From assembly GCF_026427355.1 (NCBI RefSeq), contig NZ_CP102665.1, positions 372,001 through 436,000 on the forward strand: 64,000 bases of DNA, in the 5' to 3' direction. Every line of letters begins with the position of its first letter. The first letter of the stretch is position 1. The position numbers were made by a program, and so were the translations under genes. The notes below the pieces were generated by a model that saw only the letters and a program-made list of their open reading frames with translations, did not search any database and was not told the origin of the DNA. Below, one piece after another: positions 52,774 to 61,783 of this stretch. The DNA is from Sphingobium sp. JS3065 (lineage in GTDB: Bacteria; Pseudomonadota; Alphaproteobacteria; Sphingomonadales; Sphingomonadaceae).

Positions 52774-53380
52774 GGAAACACAGACTCAGGTAGCGCGGGG
52801 CCGCCCGCGCGAGTTCGATCCGGAAAAGGCGCTCAGCGCCGCGCTGACCGTGTTCTGGCGGCGCGGCTATGAGGGCGCGTCCATGGCCGAACTGACCGAG
52901 GCGATGGGGATCACCAAGCCCAGCCTCTACGCCTGTTTCGGCAACAAGGAATCGCTGTTCCGCAAGGCGCTCGACCTCTATGAGCGGGACAAGCTGTGCT
53001 ACGTCAAGACCGCGCTGGAGGCGCCCACGGCGAAGGGCGTGGCGGAGCGGCTGCTGCGCGGGTCGCTGGCGATCCAGACCGGGACGACCGATCCCCATGG
53101 CTGCCTGGGCGTCATCAGCACCGTCGCCTGCGCCGGGGAAGCGGAATCGATCCGCGACGAAGTCATCGCCCGCCGCGCCTCTTCCGACGCGGCGTTGCTG
53201 GCCCGGCTGGAACGGGCGCGGGACGAAGGCGACTTTCCCGCCACGATCGAGCCGCAGGCGCTGGCCACCTATTTGTCGACGATGACGCAGGGCATGGCGG
53301 TGCAGGCAAGCGCGGGAATGGCGCAGGCGCTGCTGGAGCAACTGGTGGAGACCACTTTGGCCGTCTGGCCAGGCAAGTGA
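52772..53380 (+). CDS. TetR/AcrR-family repressor of the efflux operon
   Basis: 202 residues. HTH: ALTVFWRRGYEGASMAELTEAMGITKPSLYACFGNKESLF; C-terminal domain of TetR_C type with ERLLRGSLAIQTGTTDPHGCLGV. Same direction as the RND genes with a 345-base gap. Operator-like sites at its own start and at the efflux promoter support repression of both. Inducer unknown. It diverges from the LysR gene. Confidence 0.88.
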   Translation: METQTQVARGRPREFDPEKALSAALTVFWRRGYEGASMAELTEAMGITKPSLYACFGNKESLFRKALDLYERDKLCYVKTALEAPTAKGVAERLLRGSLAIQTGTTDPHGCLGVISTVACAGEAESIRDEVIARRASSDAALLARLERARDEGDFPATIEPQALATYLSTMTQGMAVQASAGMAQALLEQLVETTLAVWPGK

Positions 53381-53418
53381 CCGTAAACTGGCGGTTTTCC
53401 TATTAGATACCGGAAAAT

Positions 53419-53480
53419 TACCAATCGGTACAAAAATATCTTGACCCGCGGTCGGCGTCGCATTATATACCATTCAGTAT
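53419..53480 (+). promoter_or_regulatory. Efflux operon promoter with two TetR-type sites
   Basis: TTGACC (53441-53446), 17 bases, TATATA (53464-53469). ATACCATTCAGTAT (53467-53480) covers the -10 end and start point, and TACCAATCGGTA (53419-53430) lies upstream of the -35. Both resemble the palindrome at the tetR start. Confidence 0.65.
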
Positions 53481-53612
53481 TAAATGGACCTGCCATCCGA
53501 AGGGGTCGCAAGATGCGGACGTTTTTCAAATCCTGTCGTCACTGACGACCTGAAGCGGGCAGCCCAACAGGGCGCCGCGACCTGACCATCATCCTATCGC
53601 CTGATGCGCGGC

Positions 53613-53642
53613 CCGCCGGTCGCGTGGCGGAGAGGTTTTTTT
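53613..53642 (+). terminator. Possible attenuator in the efflux leader
   Basis: CCGCC/GGCGG stem with an 8-base loop, then AGAGG and seven T, within the roughly 245-base leader before the first gene. The short stem and gap before the T-run make it weak. Confidence 0.3.
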
Positions 53643-53725
53643 CACGTTCGGCCGGGATGGCTCGCAGCGGACGACGACGCGTCGGCCCGATCCCCCGGCT
53701 TCGCGTCATACACAGGGGAATTGCC

Positions 53726-54112
53726 ATGGCATTTCTGCAACTTGCCACACTTGCCGACGATGGCGGGACGATTGGCGTCATGAAGGCGGCAAATTCCGGT
53801 TTCGCGCCGGTCGAATGGCAGATCATCCAGCTTGCGCGGCGGGACGGTCTGGACTCGCTGCGCGCGCCGGATCGTTGGGACCGGCTGAAAGGCTGGATAT
53901 TCGGGGAGCGGGCCAATCCGCGCCTTGCCAATATGCGGCTGGAAAGCCTGCGGCGGCTGGCGGTCGACGCCTGGCATCGCGGCTATACGGTTCGCCCATC
54001 CTTTCTGAAGGCCTTTTTGAAGGCCGGTTTCAATGAAGGCCAGCTTGAAACGCTGCTGGCCAGCATCAGCGCGCAACGGCGCTTTCAGGCTTTGCGGAGC
54101 AGGCAGTCATGA
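53726..54112 (+). CDS. Hypothetical protein co-transcribed with RND efflux genes
   Basis: 128 residues beginning MAFLQLATLADDGGTIGVMK. Soluble, rich in Arg, Leu and Ala, mostly helical; contains WQIIQLARRDGLDSL and RLKGWIFGERANPRLANMRLESLRRLAV. Shares 4 bases with the membrane-fusion gene, so it is translated with it. Family not recognised. The start at an ATG after ACAGGGGAATTGCC gives a compact protein; a longer frame (from 53624) reads like leader sequence. Confidence 0.6.
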   Translation: MAFLQLATLADDGGTIGVMKAANSGFAPVEWQIIQLARRDGLDSLRAPDRWDRLKGWIFGERANPRLANMRLESLRRLAVDAWHRGYTVRPSFLKAFLKAGFNEGQLETLLASISAQRRFQALRSRQS

Positions 54113-55359
54113 ACATGCACACCCCCATCGACGTCGACACGCGGTCGGCCACTCCCCTCTCCCGCTGGCGCAAGCGCCATGTTTCGCTGGGCGCGATCGC
54201 GCTGGCGGTCGTGGGCGGCGTCGGGTGGAAGATCGTCGACAGACCGCAGGCGCAGGCGGCGGCGACTCCGTTGGTCACTGTTGGCATCGCCGCGCCGCTG
54301 AGCCGGGCGGTGACGCAGTGGGACGATTATGTCGGCCGCTTCGCACCCAGCCAGACGGTCGATATCCGTCCCCGCGTTTCGGGGTCGGTGACGGCGATCC
54401 ATTTCAGGGACGGCGATCATGTGAAGGCGGGGCAACTGCTGTTCACCATCGACCAGCGGCCTTTTCTGGCGGCTCTGGCGGAGGCGCGGGCCAATACGGC
54501 CAGCGCCCGCAGCGCGCTGCTTCTGGCGCAGAATGATTATAGCCGGGTGCAGCGGCTGACCGGCGACGGGGCGGTTTCGGCGAGCGAGGTGGATTCGCTG
54601 CGGTCGCGTTTGCAGGCGGCGCAGGCTGCCCTGGCGGGGGCGCAGGCGCGGGAGAGGCAGCGGGCGCTGGACATGGAGTTCACGCAGGTCCGCGCGCCGA
54701 TTTCGGGGCGGGTTTCCGACCGGCGGGTCGATATCGGCAATCTCGTCTCTGCGGGCGAGGGTGCGGGGGCGACGTTGCTGACGACCGTCAACAAGCTGGA
54801 TCCCATCTATTTCAATTTCGATGCTTCCGAGGCGCTGTATCTGAAGTCGCAACGGGACAAGGGGGCTGGCGGAATAGTCGAGGTCCGGTTGCAGGACGAG
54901 GCGGATTATCGGCACAAGGGGCGGCTGGACTTTACCGACAATGGGCTTGATCCGCGTTCGGGCACGATCCGCGTCCGCGCATTGTTCGACAATCCGGACA
55001 TGTTCCTGACGCCGGGGCTGTTCGGCAACATGCGGCTTGCCAATGGGGGCAAGGTCAACGTCTTGCTGGTTCCGGACGAAGCCATCCAGTCCGATCAGGC
55101 GCGCAAGACCGTGCTGGTGGTGGGCCGGGACGATAGTGTCGTGGCGAAGCCGGTGGAACTGGGGCCGGTGGTGGATGGGTTGCGCATCATCCGCGCGGGG
55201 CTGACGCCCGCTGACCGGGTGATCGTGTCGAACATTCAGGCGGCCATGCCCGGTGAGAAGGTCGCGACGCGGTCGGTGGGGGTCAAGGCCAGTCCGGCGC
55301 CGGTCGCGGCGGTGGATGCGGCGGCTCCGGTGGCGGCGCAAGCGACCTTTGCTCCCTGA
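54109..55359 (+). CDS. RND efflux membrane-fusion (periplasmic adaptor) protein
   Basis: 416 residues, MexE/AcrA type. N-terminal anchor helix (about 26-42), lipoyl halves (VDIRPRVSGSVTAIHFRDGDHVKAGQLLFTID and MEFTQVRAPISGRVSDRRVDIGNLVSAGE), alpha-hairpin between (about 115-180), beta-barrel and membrane-proximal domains. Bridges the pump to the outer-membrane channel. Confidence 0.93.
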   Translation: MNMHTPIDVDTRSATPLSRWRKRHVSLGAIALAVVGGVGWKIVDRPQAQAAATPLVTVGIAAPLSRAVTQWDDYVGRFAPSQTVDIRPRVSGSVTAIHFRDGDHVKAGQLLFTIDQRPFLAALAEARANTASARSALLLAQNDYSRVQRLTGDGAVSASEVDSLRSRLQAAQAALAGAQARERQRALDMEFTQVRAPISGRVSDRRVDIGNLVSAGEGAGATLLTTVNKLDPIYFNFDASEALYLKSQRDKGAGGIVEVRLQDEADYRHKGRLDFTDNGLDPRSGTIRVRALFDNPDMFLTPGLFGNMRLANGGKVNVLLVPDEAIQSDQARKTVLVVGRDDSVVAKPVELGPVVDGLRIIRAGLTPADRVIVSNIQAAMPGEKVATRSVGVKASPAPVAAVDAAAPVAAQATFAP

Positions 55360-55465
55360 ATAATAGCCCCTCCGCTGCAAAAGAGGGGAGATGAGAGCCG
55401 AATATCGCGATCCGGCGGCCCACCGGATCGCGCGCCCCTTTTCACGCCATCCAGGAATTCGTCCG

Positions 55466-58400
55466 ATGCGCCTTTCCCGTTTCTTCATCGACAGGCCGAT
55501 CTTCGCCGCCGTGATCGCGGTGATCATCACCGTTGTCGGGGCCATCGCCTTCGTCGGCCTGCCCGTATCCCAATATCCCGATATCGTGCCGCCTACCGTC
55601 ACGGTTTCCGCCCAATATCCCGGCGCGTCCGCAGAGACCGTCGCGTCGACCGTCGCCGCGCCGATCGAGCAGGAAATCAACGGCGTGGACGACATGCTCT
55701 ATCAGAGCAGCCAGTCCACCGGCGACGGCAAGGTGACGATCACCGTCACCTTCAAGGTCGGGACCGACCTGGACGCCGCGCAGGTGCTGGTGCAGAACCG
55801 CGTGGCCGTGGCGGTCCCGCGCCTGCCCGAAGAGGTGCAGCGGCTGGGCGTCGTCACCCGCAAGACGACGCCGGAATTCCTGATGGTCGTCAACCTCCAG
55901 TCGCCCGACGGCACCTTCGACCGCGATTACCTGTCCAACTATGCGCTGACGCAGGTGCGCGACCGGCTGGCGCGGCTGGACGGCGTGGGCGACGTGCAGC
56001 TTTTCGGATCGCGCGACTATGCGATGCGCGTCTGGATCGACCCCGACCGCGCCGCCGCGCTCAACCTGACGGCGGGTGAGATCGTGCAGGCGTTGCGCGC
56101 CCAGAATGTGCAGGTGTCCGCCGGGTCCATCGGCCAGCCGCCCTATGATCGCGGGGAAGCCTTCCAGCTTGGCGTCGAGATGCAGGGCCGCCTGACCGAG
56201 CCGCAGCAATTCGCGGACATCGTCGTCCGCACCGATGCCGATGGCCGCCAGGTCCGGGTGGGCGACGTCGCCCGCGTCGAACTGGGCGCGCAGGATTATG
56301 GCATCAACACCTATCTTTCCAACAAGCCCACCGTCGTCATCGCGACGATGCAGCGCCCCGGCTCCAACGCGCTGGACGCGGCGGAGAAGGTGAAGGCAGA
56401 GATGGAGCAACTGTCCAAGCGCTTCCCCAAGGGGCTGGAATATAGCATCATCTACAACCCGACCGAATTCATCAGCCAGTCGATCGACGCCGTCTATCAG
56501 ACGTTGTTCGAGGCGGTGATCCTGGTCGTGCTGGTCATCCTGGTCTTCCTCCAGAACTGGCGCGCCGCCGTCATCCCGATCATCGCCATTCCGGTCTCCC
56601 TGATCGGCACGGCTGCGATCCTGGCAGGGCTGGGCTATTCGCTCAACAATCTGTCGCTGTTCGGGCTGGTGCTGGCCATCGGCATCGTGGTCGACGACGC
56701 CATCGTCGTGGTCGAGAATGTCGAGCGCAATATCGAACATGGCATGTCCCCGCTGGAGGCGGCCCGCGTCTCCATGGACGAAGTGTCCACGGCATTGATC
56801 GCCATCGTCCTCGTCCTGTGCGCGGTGTTCGTGCCGACTTTGTTCATCACCGGCATTTCGGGCGCATTCTACCAGCAGTTCGCCGTCACCATCTCCACCG
56901 CGACGATCATTTCGCTGATCCTGTCGCTCACTTTGTCCCCGGCGGCGGCGCTGTTGTTGAAGTCCAAAGATGGTGGGCATGATCTTTATAACGCCCCGCA
57001 CTGGCGTCAGCTTGCCGCGAAGGCCGCCGGCCGCTTCAATAACGGTTTCGACCGGCTGAGCACAGGCTATGCCCGCCTCACCCGCTTCCTCGTCGTTCGT
57101 CCGAAGAAGATGCTGCTGATCTATGCGGGCCTGATCGTCGCCACCATCGCCCTGTTCTGGGTGACGCCCGGCGGCTTCATTCCCGCGCAGGACCAGGGAT
57201 ATTTCCTGGCCGTCGTCCAGCTTCCCCCCGGCGCTTCGCTGGAGCGGACCGACAAGGTGACGCGGGAGGTCGCGGCGAAGATATTGCCGATCAAGGGCCT
57301 GCGCGGCGCGGTGATGTTCGCGGGTCTCCATGGCCCCTCCCAGACGCAGGCGCCCAATTCGGCCGCCATCTACTTCCCGTTCAAGACCTTCGCGGAACGG
57401 AAGGAAGAGGGCGTCACCTATGCCGACATCATGGATCGGGCGAACAAGGCCGTCGCCGGTTATGACAAGGCGCGCATCCTGCTCATCCCGCCGCCGTTGA
57501 TCCAGGGCATCGGTTCGGCGGGCGGATACCGCCTGATGGTGCAGGACCGCGAGGATCACGGCTATGCCGACCTGAACAAGCAGGCGCAGGACTTCATCGC
57601 CAGGGCCAACCAGACGCCCGGCCTCAACATGGTCTATACCCATTTCGACGTCGGCACGCCCCGCATCTATGCCGATGTCGACCGGCGCAAGGCCGACCTG
57701 CTGGGCGTGCCGCCGGAGCGCGTGTTCGAAGCGATGCAGGTTTATCTAGGTTCCGCTTTCGTCAACGATTTCAATCTGCTGGGCCGCACTTATCGCGTGA
57801 CGGCTCAGGCCGACGCCGGCCATCGCGGCACGGTCGCCGACATCGCGAACCTGAAGACCCGGTCGAACAGCGGGCAGATGGTGCCGATCGGTTCCGTCTC
57901 CACCTTCAGGGACAGGACCGGTCCCTATCGGGTGGTGCGCTACAATCTGCTGCCCGCGGTGGAGATTGAAGGCGACACGGCGCCGGGCTACAGTTCCGGC
58001 CAGTCTTTGACGACCATGGAGAAGCTGGCATCGACCACCCTTCCCGCCGGTTACGGCACGGAATGGACCGGCGTCGCCTATCAGCAGGTGATGGCGGGCA
58101 ATACGGCGGGCATCGTCTTCGCCATGGCGGTGTTCTTCGTCTTCCTGGTGCTGGCGGCGCAATATGAAAGCCTGACGTTGCCGCTGTCGATCATCCTGAT
58201 CGTGCCGATGTGCCTGTTCGCGGCCATGCTGGGCGTGAATTTGCGGGGCATGGACAATAATATCCTGACGCAGATCGGGCTGGTCGTACTGATCGCGCTG
58301 GCGGCGAAGAATGCCATCCTTGTGGTTGAGTTCGCCAAGCAGGCCGAGGAGGAACAGGGCCTGTCGCCGGTCGACGCCGCCGTTCAGGCCGCGCAGACCC

Positions 58401-58648
58401 GCCTGCGTCCGATCCTGATGACCAGCTTCGCCTTCATCCTGGGCGCGGTGCCCCTGGTGATCGCGAGCGGGGCGGGCGCGGAACTGCGGCAGGCTTTGGG
58501 CACCGCCGTCTTCTTCGGCATGACTGGCGTGACGGCGTTCGGCCTGCTTTTCACCCCCACCTTCTATGTGGTGTGCCGCGCCTTGGGCGACCGCTTTTCC
58601 CGCAAGGGAAAGGGGCAAGCTTCCGCCGCGCTGCAACCCGCCGAATAA
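55466..58648 (+). CDS. RND multidrug efflux pump, inner-membrane transporter
   Basis: 1060 residues, HAE1 type (MexF-like). Twelve helices; N-terminus MRLSRFFIDRPIFAAVIAVII, periplasmic pore segments, proton-relay acids in TM4 (LVLAIGIVVDDAIVVVENVER). Complete. ATG at 55466 chosen over an in-frame ATG 75 bases upstream. Substrate not predictable from sequence. Confidence 0.95.
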   Translation: MRLSRFFIDRPIFAAVIAVIITVVGAIAFVGLPVSQYPDIVPPTVTVSAQYPGASAETVASTVAAPIEQEINGVDDMLYQSSQSTGDGKVTITVTFKVGTDLDAAQVLVQNRVAVAVPRLPEEVQRLGVVTRKTTPEFLMVVNLQSPDGTFDRDYLSNYALTQVRDRLARLDGVGDVQLFGSRDYAMRVWIDPDRAAALNLTAGEIVQALRAQNVQVSAGSIGQPPYDRGEAFQLGVEMQGRLTEPQQFADIVVRTDADGRQVRVGDVARVELGAQDYGINTYLSNKPTVVIATMQRPGSNALDAAEKVKAEMEQLSKRFPKGLEYSIIYNPTEFISQSIDAVYQTLFEAVILVVLVILVFLQNWRAAVIPIIAIPVSLIGTAAILAGLGYSLNNLSLFGLVLAIGIVVDDAIVVVENVERNIEHGMSPLEAARVSMDEVSTALIAIVLVLCAVFVPTLFITGISGAFYQQFAVTISTATIISLILSLTLSPAAALLLKSKDGGHDLYNAPHWRQLAAKAAGRFNNGFDRLSTGYARLTRFLVVRPKKMLLIYAGLIVATIALFWVTPGGFIPAQDQGYFLAVVQLPPGASLERTDKVTREVAAKILPIKGLRGAVMFAGLHGPSQTQAPNSAAIYFPFKTFAERKEEGVTYADIMDRANKAVAGYDKARILLIPPPLIQGIGSAGGYRLMVQDREDHGYADLNKQAQDFIARANQTPGLNMVYTHFDVGTPRIYADVDRRKADLLGVPPERVFEAMQVYLGSAFVNDFNLLGRTYRVTAQADAGHRGTVADIANLKTRSNSGQMVPIGSVSTFRDRTGPYRVVRYNLLPAVEIEGDTAPGYSSGQSLTTMEKLASTTLPAGYGTEWTGVAYQQVMAGNTAGIVFAMAVFFVFLVLAAQYESLTLPLSIILIVPMCLFAAMLGVNLRGMDNNILTQIGLVVLIALAAKNAILVVEFAKQAEEEQGLSPVDAAVQAAQTRLRPILMTSFAFILGAVPLVIASGAGAELRQALGTAVFFGMTGVTAFGLLFTPTFYVVCRALGDRFSRKGKGQASAALQPAE

Positions 58649-58659
58649 GGAACGGCAAG

Positions 58660-60066
58660 ATGATCAAGACCCTCCTCCCCCTTCTGCTTGGCGCGTCGGC
58701 CTTGACGGCCTGCGCGGCGGGGCCGGATTTCAAAGCTCCGGCCACGCCCACCGCCGCAGCCGGAACCTTTATCGGCGCTGCCAGTCCGGCGGTCAGTACG
58801 GCTCAGGCGGACGACCATTGGTGGCGGCTTTACAGCGATCCGGTGCTGGACGGGCTGGTGCAGGATGCGCTGAAGGCCAATACCGACATTCGCGTGGCCG
58901 TCGCCCGGCTGGAAAGGGCACGCGCCCAGTTGCGCGGCGCGCGCTCCGACAAATTGCCGCAGACGACTTTGAGCGGTTCGCCCAGCTATGGCCGTGCCTC
59001 CGTCGCCCAGACACTGCCCGGTGCGGACCGGGACAATTGGACCGTCGATGCCGGGCTGAACGTCGCCTATGAGGTCGATCTGTTCGGCCGTGTGAAGCGC
59101 AGCATCGAGGCGGCGAAGGGCGACGTCAGCGCTGCGGCGGGCGATGCCGACGCCGTGCGCGTGGCGGTGGTCGCCGACACGGTGCGCGCCTATGTCGACG
59201 CCACCAGTTCCGCCGAGCGGATCGGCGTGGCGCGGCAGACGGTGGCGCTGCTGGACAACAGCATCCGCATCACCAACGCCCGGTTCGAAGTGGGCCGGTC
59301 CGACCGGCTGGACGTGATCCGCGTGACGGCGCTGCGCGACCAGCAGGCCGCCCAAATTCCCAGCCTGACCGCTGACAGGGACAGCGCGCTTTTCCGGCTG
59401 GCGACGCTGACCGGGCGCGTGCCGCAGGATCTGCCCGCCGCTGTTCGGGATCAGGTGGCGACTCCCGGCCTCCGCCAGCCCATTCCGGTGGGGGATGGCC
59501 GCGCCCTGCTGGCCCGCCGTCCGGACGTGCGCGCCGCCGAACAGCGGTTGGCCGCCGATACAGCGCGCATCGGCGTGGCGACGGCGGACCTTTATCCGCG
59601 CATCACGTTGGGCGGCTCCATCGGGACGACGGCGGTCGGCGGCGGCGACATATTGGGCGGCGGTCCGTTCCGCTGGCTGCTGGGGCCGCTGATCAATTGG
59701 GCCTTCCCTAACCAGGAGGCCAATCGCGCCCGGATCGCGGCGGCCAGGGCGGATGCGGACGGGTCGCTTGCGGCCTTTGACGGGACGGTGCTGCGGGCGT
59801 TGGAGGAGACGGAGACGGCGCTGTCGGTCTATGCCCATGCGCTGGAGCGGCGCGATACGCTGAAGGCCGCGCGCGAAGCCGCCGACCGGGCGGCGCGCAT
59901 CAGCCTTGCCCGCCAGCGCGAGGGACAGATCGATTTCCTGACGGTGCTGGATGCGCAGCGCACGCTGGCAGCGGCGGAGAGCGACCTCGCCTCCGCGAAC
60001 CGGGCGGTGGCCTTTGCGCAGGTCGATTTGTTCAGGGCTTTGGGCGGCGGCTGGTCGGTGGCATAG
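58660..60066 (+). CDS. RND efflux outer-membrane factor lipoprotein (OprM/NodT type)
   Basis: 468 residues. Lipobox LTACAAG, then two repeats of the outer-membrane factor domain: WWRLYSDPVLDGLVQDALKANTDIRVA and AAYEVDLFGR-type first half, LLARRPDVRAAEQRLAADTARIGVATADLYPRITL second half. Starts 11 bases after the pump gene with AAGGAACGG upstream. Forms the trimeric exit duct of the tripartite pump. Confidence 0.93.
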   Translation: MIKTLLPLLLGASALTACAAGPDFKAPATPTAAAGTFIGAASPAVSTAQADDHWWRLYSDPVLDGLVQDALKANTDIRVAVARLERARAQLRGARSDKLPQTTLSGSPSYGRASVAQTLPGADRDNWTVDAGLNVAYEVDLFGRVKRSIEAAKGDVSAAAGDADAVRVAVVADTVRAYVDATSSAERIGVARQTVALLDNSIRITNARFEVGRSDRLDVIRVTALRDQQAAQIPSLTADRDSALFRLATLTGRVPQDLPAAVRDQVATPGLRQPIPVGDGRALLARRPDVRAAEQRLAADTARIGVATADLYPRITLGGSIGTTAVGGGDILGGGPFRWLLGPLINWAFPNQEANRARIAAARADADGSLAAFDGTVLRALEETETALSVYAHALERRDTLKAAREAADRAARISLARQREGQIDFLTVLDAQRTLAAAESDLASANRAVAFAQVDLFRALGGGWSVA

Positions 60067-60124
60067 GGTTTGTCCTGATTAAGTTGAAGCGTGTTCCCGC
60101 CAATGCGAGTCGCAGGCCTATCAG

Positions 60125-60307
60125 GTGCTGACCGATTCGGTCGCGGCGATAACCGGCGACGGGGTCGAACGGGCGACACTGGCGATGCTGGCGCTAGACG
60201 GGCAGTTGGAGGACACGGCCGAATCCGAGATGCAGGAGGTGCTGCAACTCTTCGCCTTCTCGCTGCGCTGCACCTCTCTCCTATTTGATCAAATCATAGA
60301 AGGCTGA
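60125..60307 (+). CDS. Possible small protein (60 aa) or gene remnant
   Basis: GTG-initiated frame, coding-like: TDSVAAITGDGVERATLAML then ALDGQLEDTAESEMQEVLQLF, and CTSLLFDQIIEG at the end. The frame is open to about 60100 on the left with sense-looking codons (QCESQAYQVL). No good ribosome site. It could be the tail of a decayed gene. It fills the 314-base gap between the outer-membrane factor and the first monooxygenase. Confidence 0.3.
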   Translation: MLTDSVAAITGDGVERATLAMLALDGQLEDTAESEMQEVLQLFAFSLRCTSLLFDQIIEG

Positions 60308-60380
60308 TCGATGCGCGTTGGTCGGCGCGGGTCGCGGGGCTTAGATTTTCTTGCGCAACCTATTTAGCGAGAAATCGATC

Positions 60381-61718
60381 ATGTCCCAGCAACGTCACAT
60401 CAAGCTTGGCTTCATCTTGCACGGCGTGGGCCGCACCTGGAACGATTGGCGCCACCCCGATCGCGACGTCAACGCCAGCACCAGCCTGGCCTTTTACCAG
60501 AAGCAGGCGGCCATTGCCGAGCGCGGCAAGTTCGACTTCCTGTTCATCGCGGACAGCCTGTCGGTCACGGAAAAGTCCAGCCCCCATTATCTGAACCGGT
60601 TCGAGCCGATCACCATCCTGTCCGCGCTGGCGGCGACCACGTCCCGCATCGGGCTGGTGGCGACGCTGACGGTCAGCTATTCCGAGCCGTTCAACGTGGC
60701 GCGGCAGTTCGCATCGCTCGACCATCTGAGCGGCGGCCGGGCGGGATGGAACATCGTGACGTCCTGGCTGGGCGACACGGCGGCCAATTTCAGCAAGACC
60801 GAACATCCTCCCCATTCCGTGCGCTATCGCATCGCCGGGGAATATCTGGACGTGGTCCAGGGCCTGTGGGACAGTTGGGAGGAGGACGCCCATGTCGCCG
60901 ACAAGGAAAGCGGGCAGTTCGTCGATCCGGAGCGGCTGCACCGGCTGGACCACAAGGGCGAATTCTTCCAGGTGCGCGGGCCGCTGAACATCAAGCGGAC
61001 GCCGCAGGGCCAGCCGGTCATCTTCCAGGCGGGCGCTTCGGACGACGGGCGCAATTTCGCGGCGAAGCGGTCGGAGGTCATCTTCACCCATGCCGAGGAC
61101 GAGGAAGCAGGCCAGGCCTCTTATGCCGACGTCAAGGCGCGGGCCAGGGGTTTCGGCCGCGATCCCGACCAGTTGTTCATCCTGCCGGGCATCGCCCCCA
61201 TCGTCGGCGAGACGGACGAGGATGCGGAGGCGCGCTATCGCGAACTGGCGGCGCTGGAATCGATCGAAACGGGCCTGGGCTTCCTGTCGCGCGCCTTCAA
61301 CGACCATGATTTCCGCCAATATGATCTGGATGCGCCCTTCCCCGATGTCGAGCATATCGGCTTCAACAGCCAGCAGAGCGGAACGCAGCGCATCCTGGCG
61401 CATGTGCGCGCCGGCAATCTGACGCTGCGGCAGGCGGCGGAACGGCTGGCGACCCCTCGCGGCGCCTTTGTTGGGTCGCCCGAAACCGTGGCGGACCGGT
61501 TGCAGCAATGGTTCGAAAGCGGGGCCGCCGACGGTTTCGTCATCTTCGAACCGCTGCCGGGTCAGCTCGACCTGTTCGTCGACAAGGTGATCCCGGTCCT
61601 TCAGGCGCGGGGCCTGTTCCGCACCGATTATGAAGGAACCACCTTCCGCGAGCATCTGGGCCTGGCGGAGCCGGACAATCGCTACACTAGCAAGGCCGCC
61701 GCGAAGAGCGCGGCCTGA
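60381..61718 (+). CDS. FMN-dependent monooxygenase, NtaA/SnaA/DszA family
   Basis: 445 residues, luciferase-like. Typical start LGFILHGVGRTWNDWRHP, then FDFLFIADSL, ISALAATTSRIGLVATLTVSYSEPFNVARQFASLDHLSGGRAGWNIVTSW and PQGQPVIFQAG. These two-component enzymes use FMNH2 from a separate reductase to attack chelators, sulfur compounds or similar. Substrate unknown; a second paralogue and a peroxiredoxin follow, which would suit sulfur scavenging. Confidence 0.9.
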   Translation: MSQQRHIKLGFILHGVGRTWNDWRHPDRDVNASTSLAFYQKQAAIAERGKFDFLFIADSLSVTEKSSPHYLNRFEPITILSALAATTSRIGLVATLTVSYSEPFNVARQFASLDHLSGGRAGWNIVTSWLGDTAANFSKTEHPPHSVRYRIAGEYLDVVQGLWDSWEEDAHVADKESGQFVDPERLHRLDHKGEFFQVRGPLNIKRTPQGQPVIFQAGASDDGRNFAAKRSEVIFTHAEDEEAGQASYADVKARARGFGRDPDQLFILPGIAPIVGETDEDAEARYRELAALESIETGLGFLSRAFNDHDFRQYDLDAPFPDVEHIGFNSQQSGTQRILAHVRAGNLTLRQAAERLATPRGAFVGSPETVADRLQQWFESGAADGFVIFEPLPGQLDLFVDKVIPVLQARGLFRTDYEGTTFREHLGLAEPDNRYTSKAAAKSAA

Positions 61719-61783
61719 CCGGCGGCGGGCGTCGCCGGTCACCGCCGCGCCGCCCGCGCCATCATCCCCCTATTTCCGAGGAT

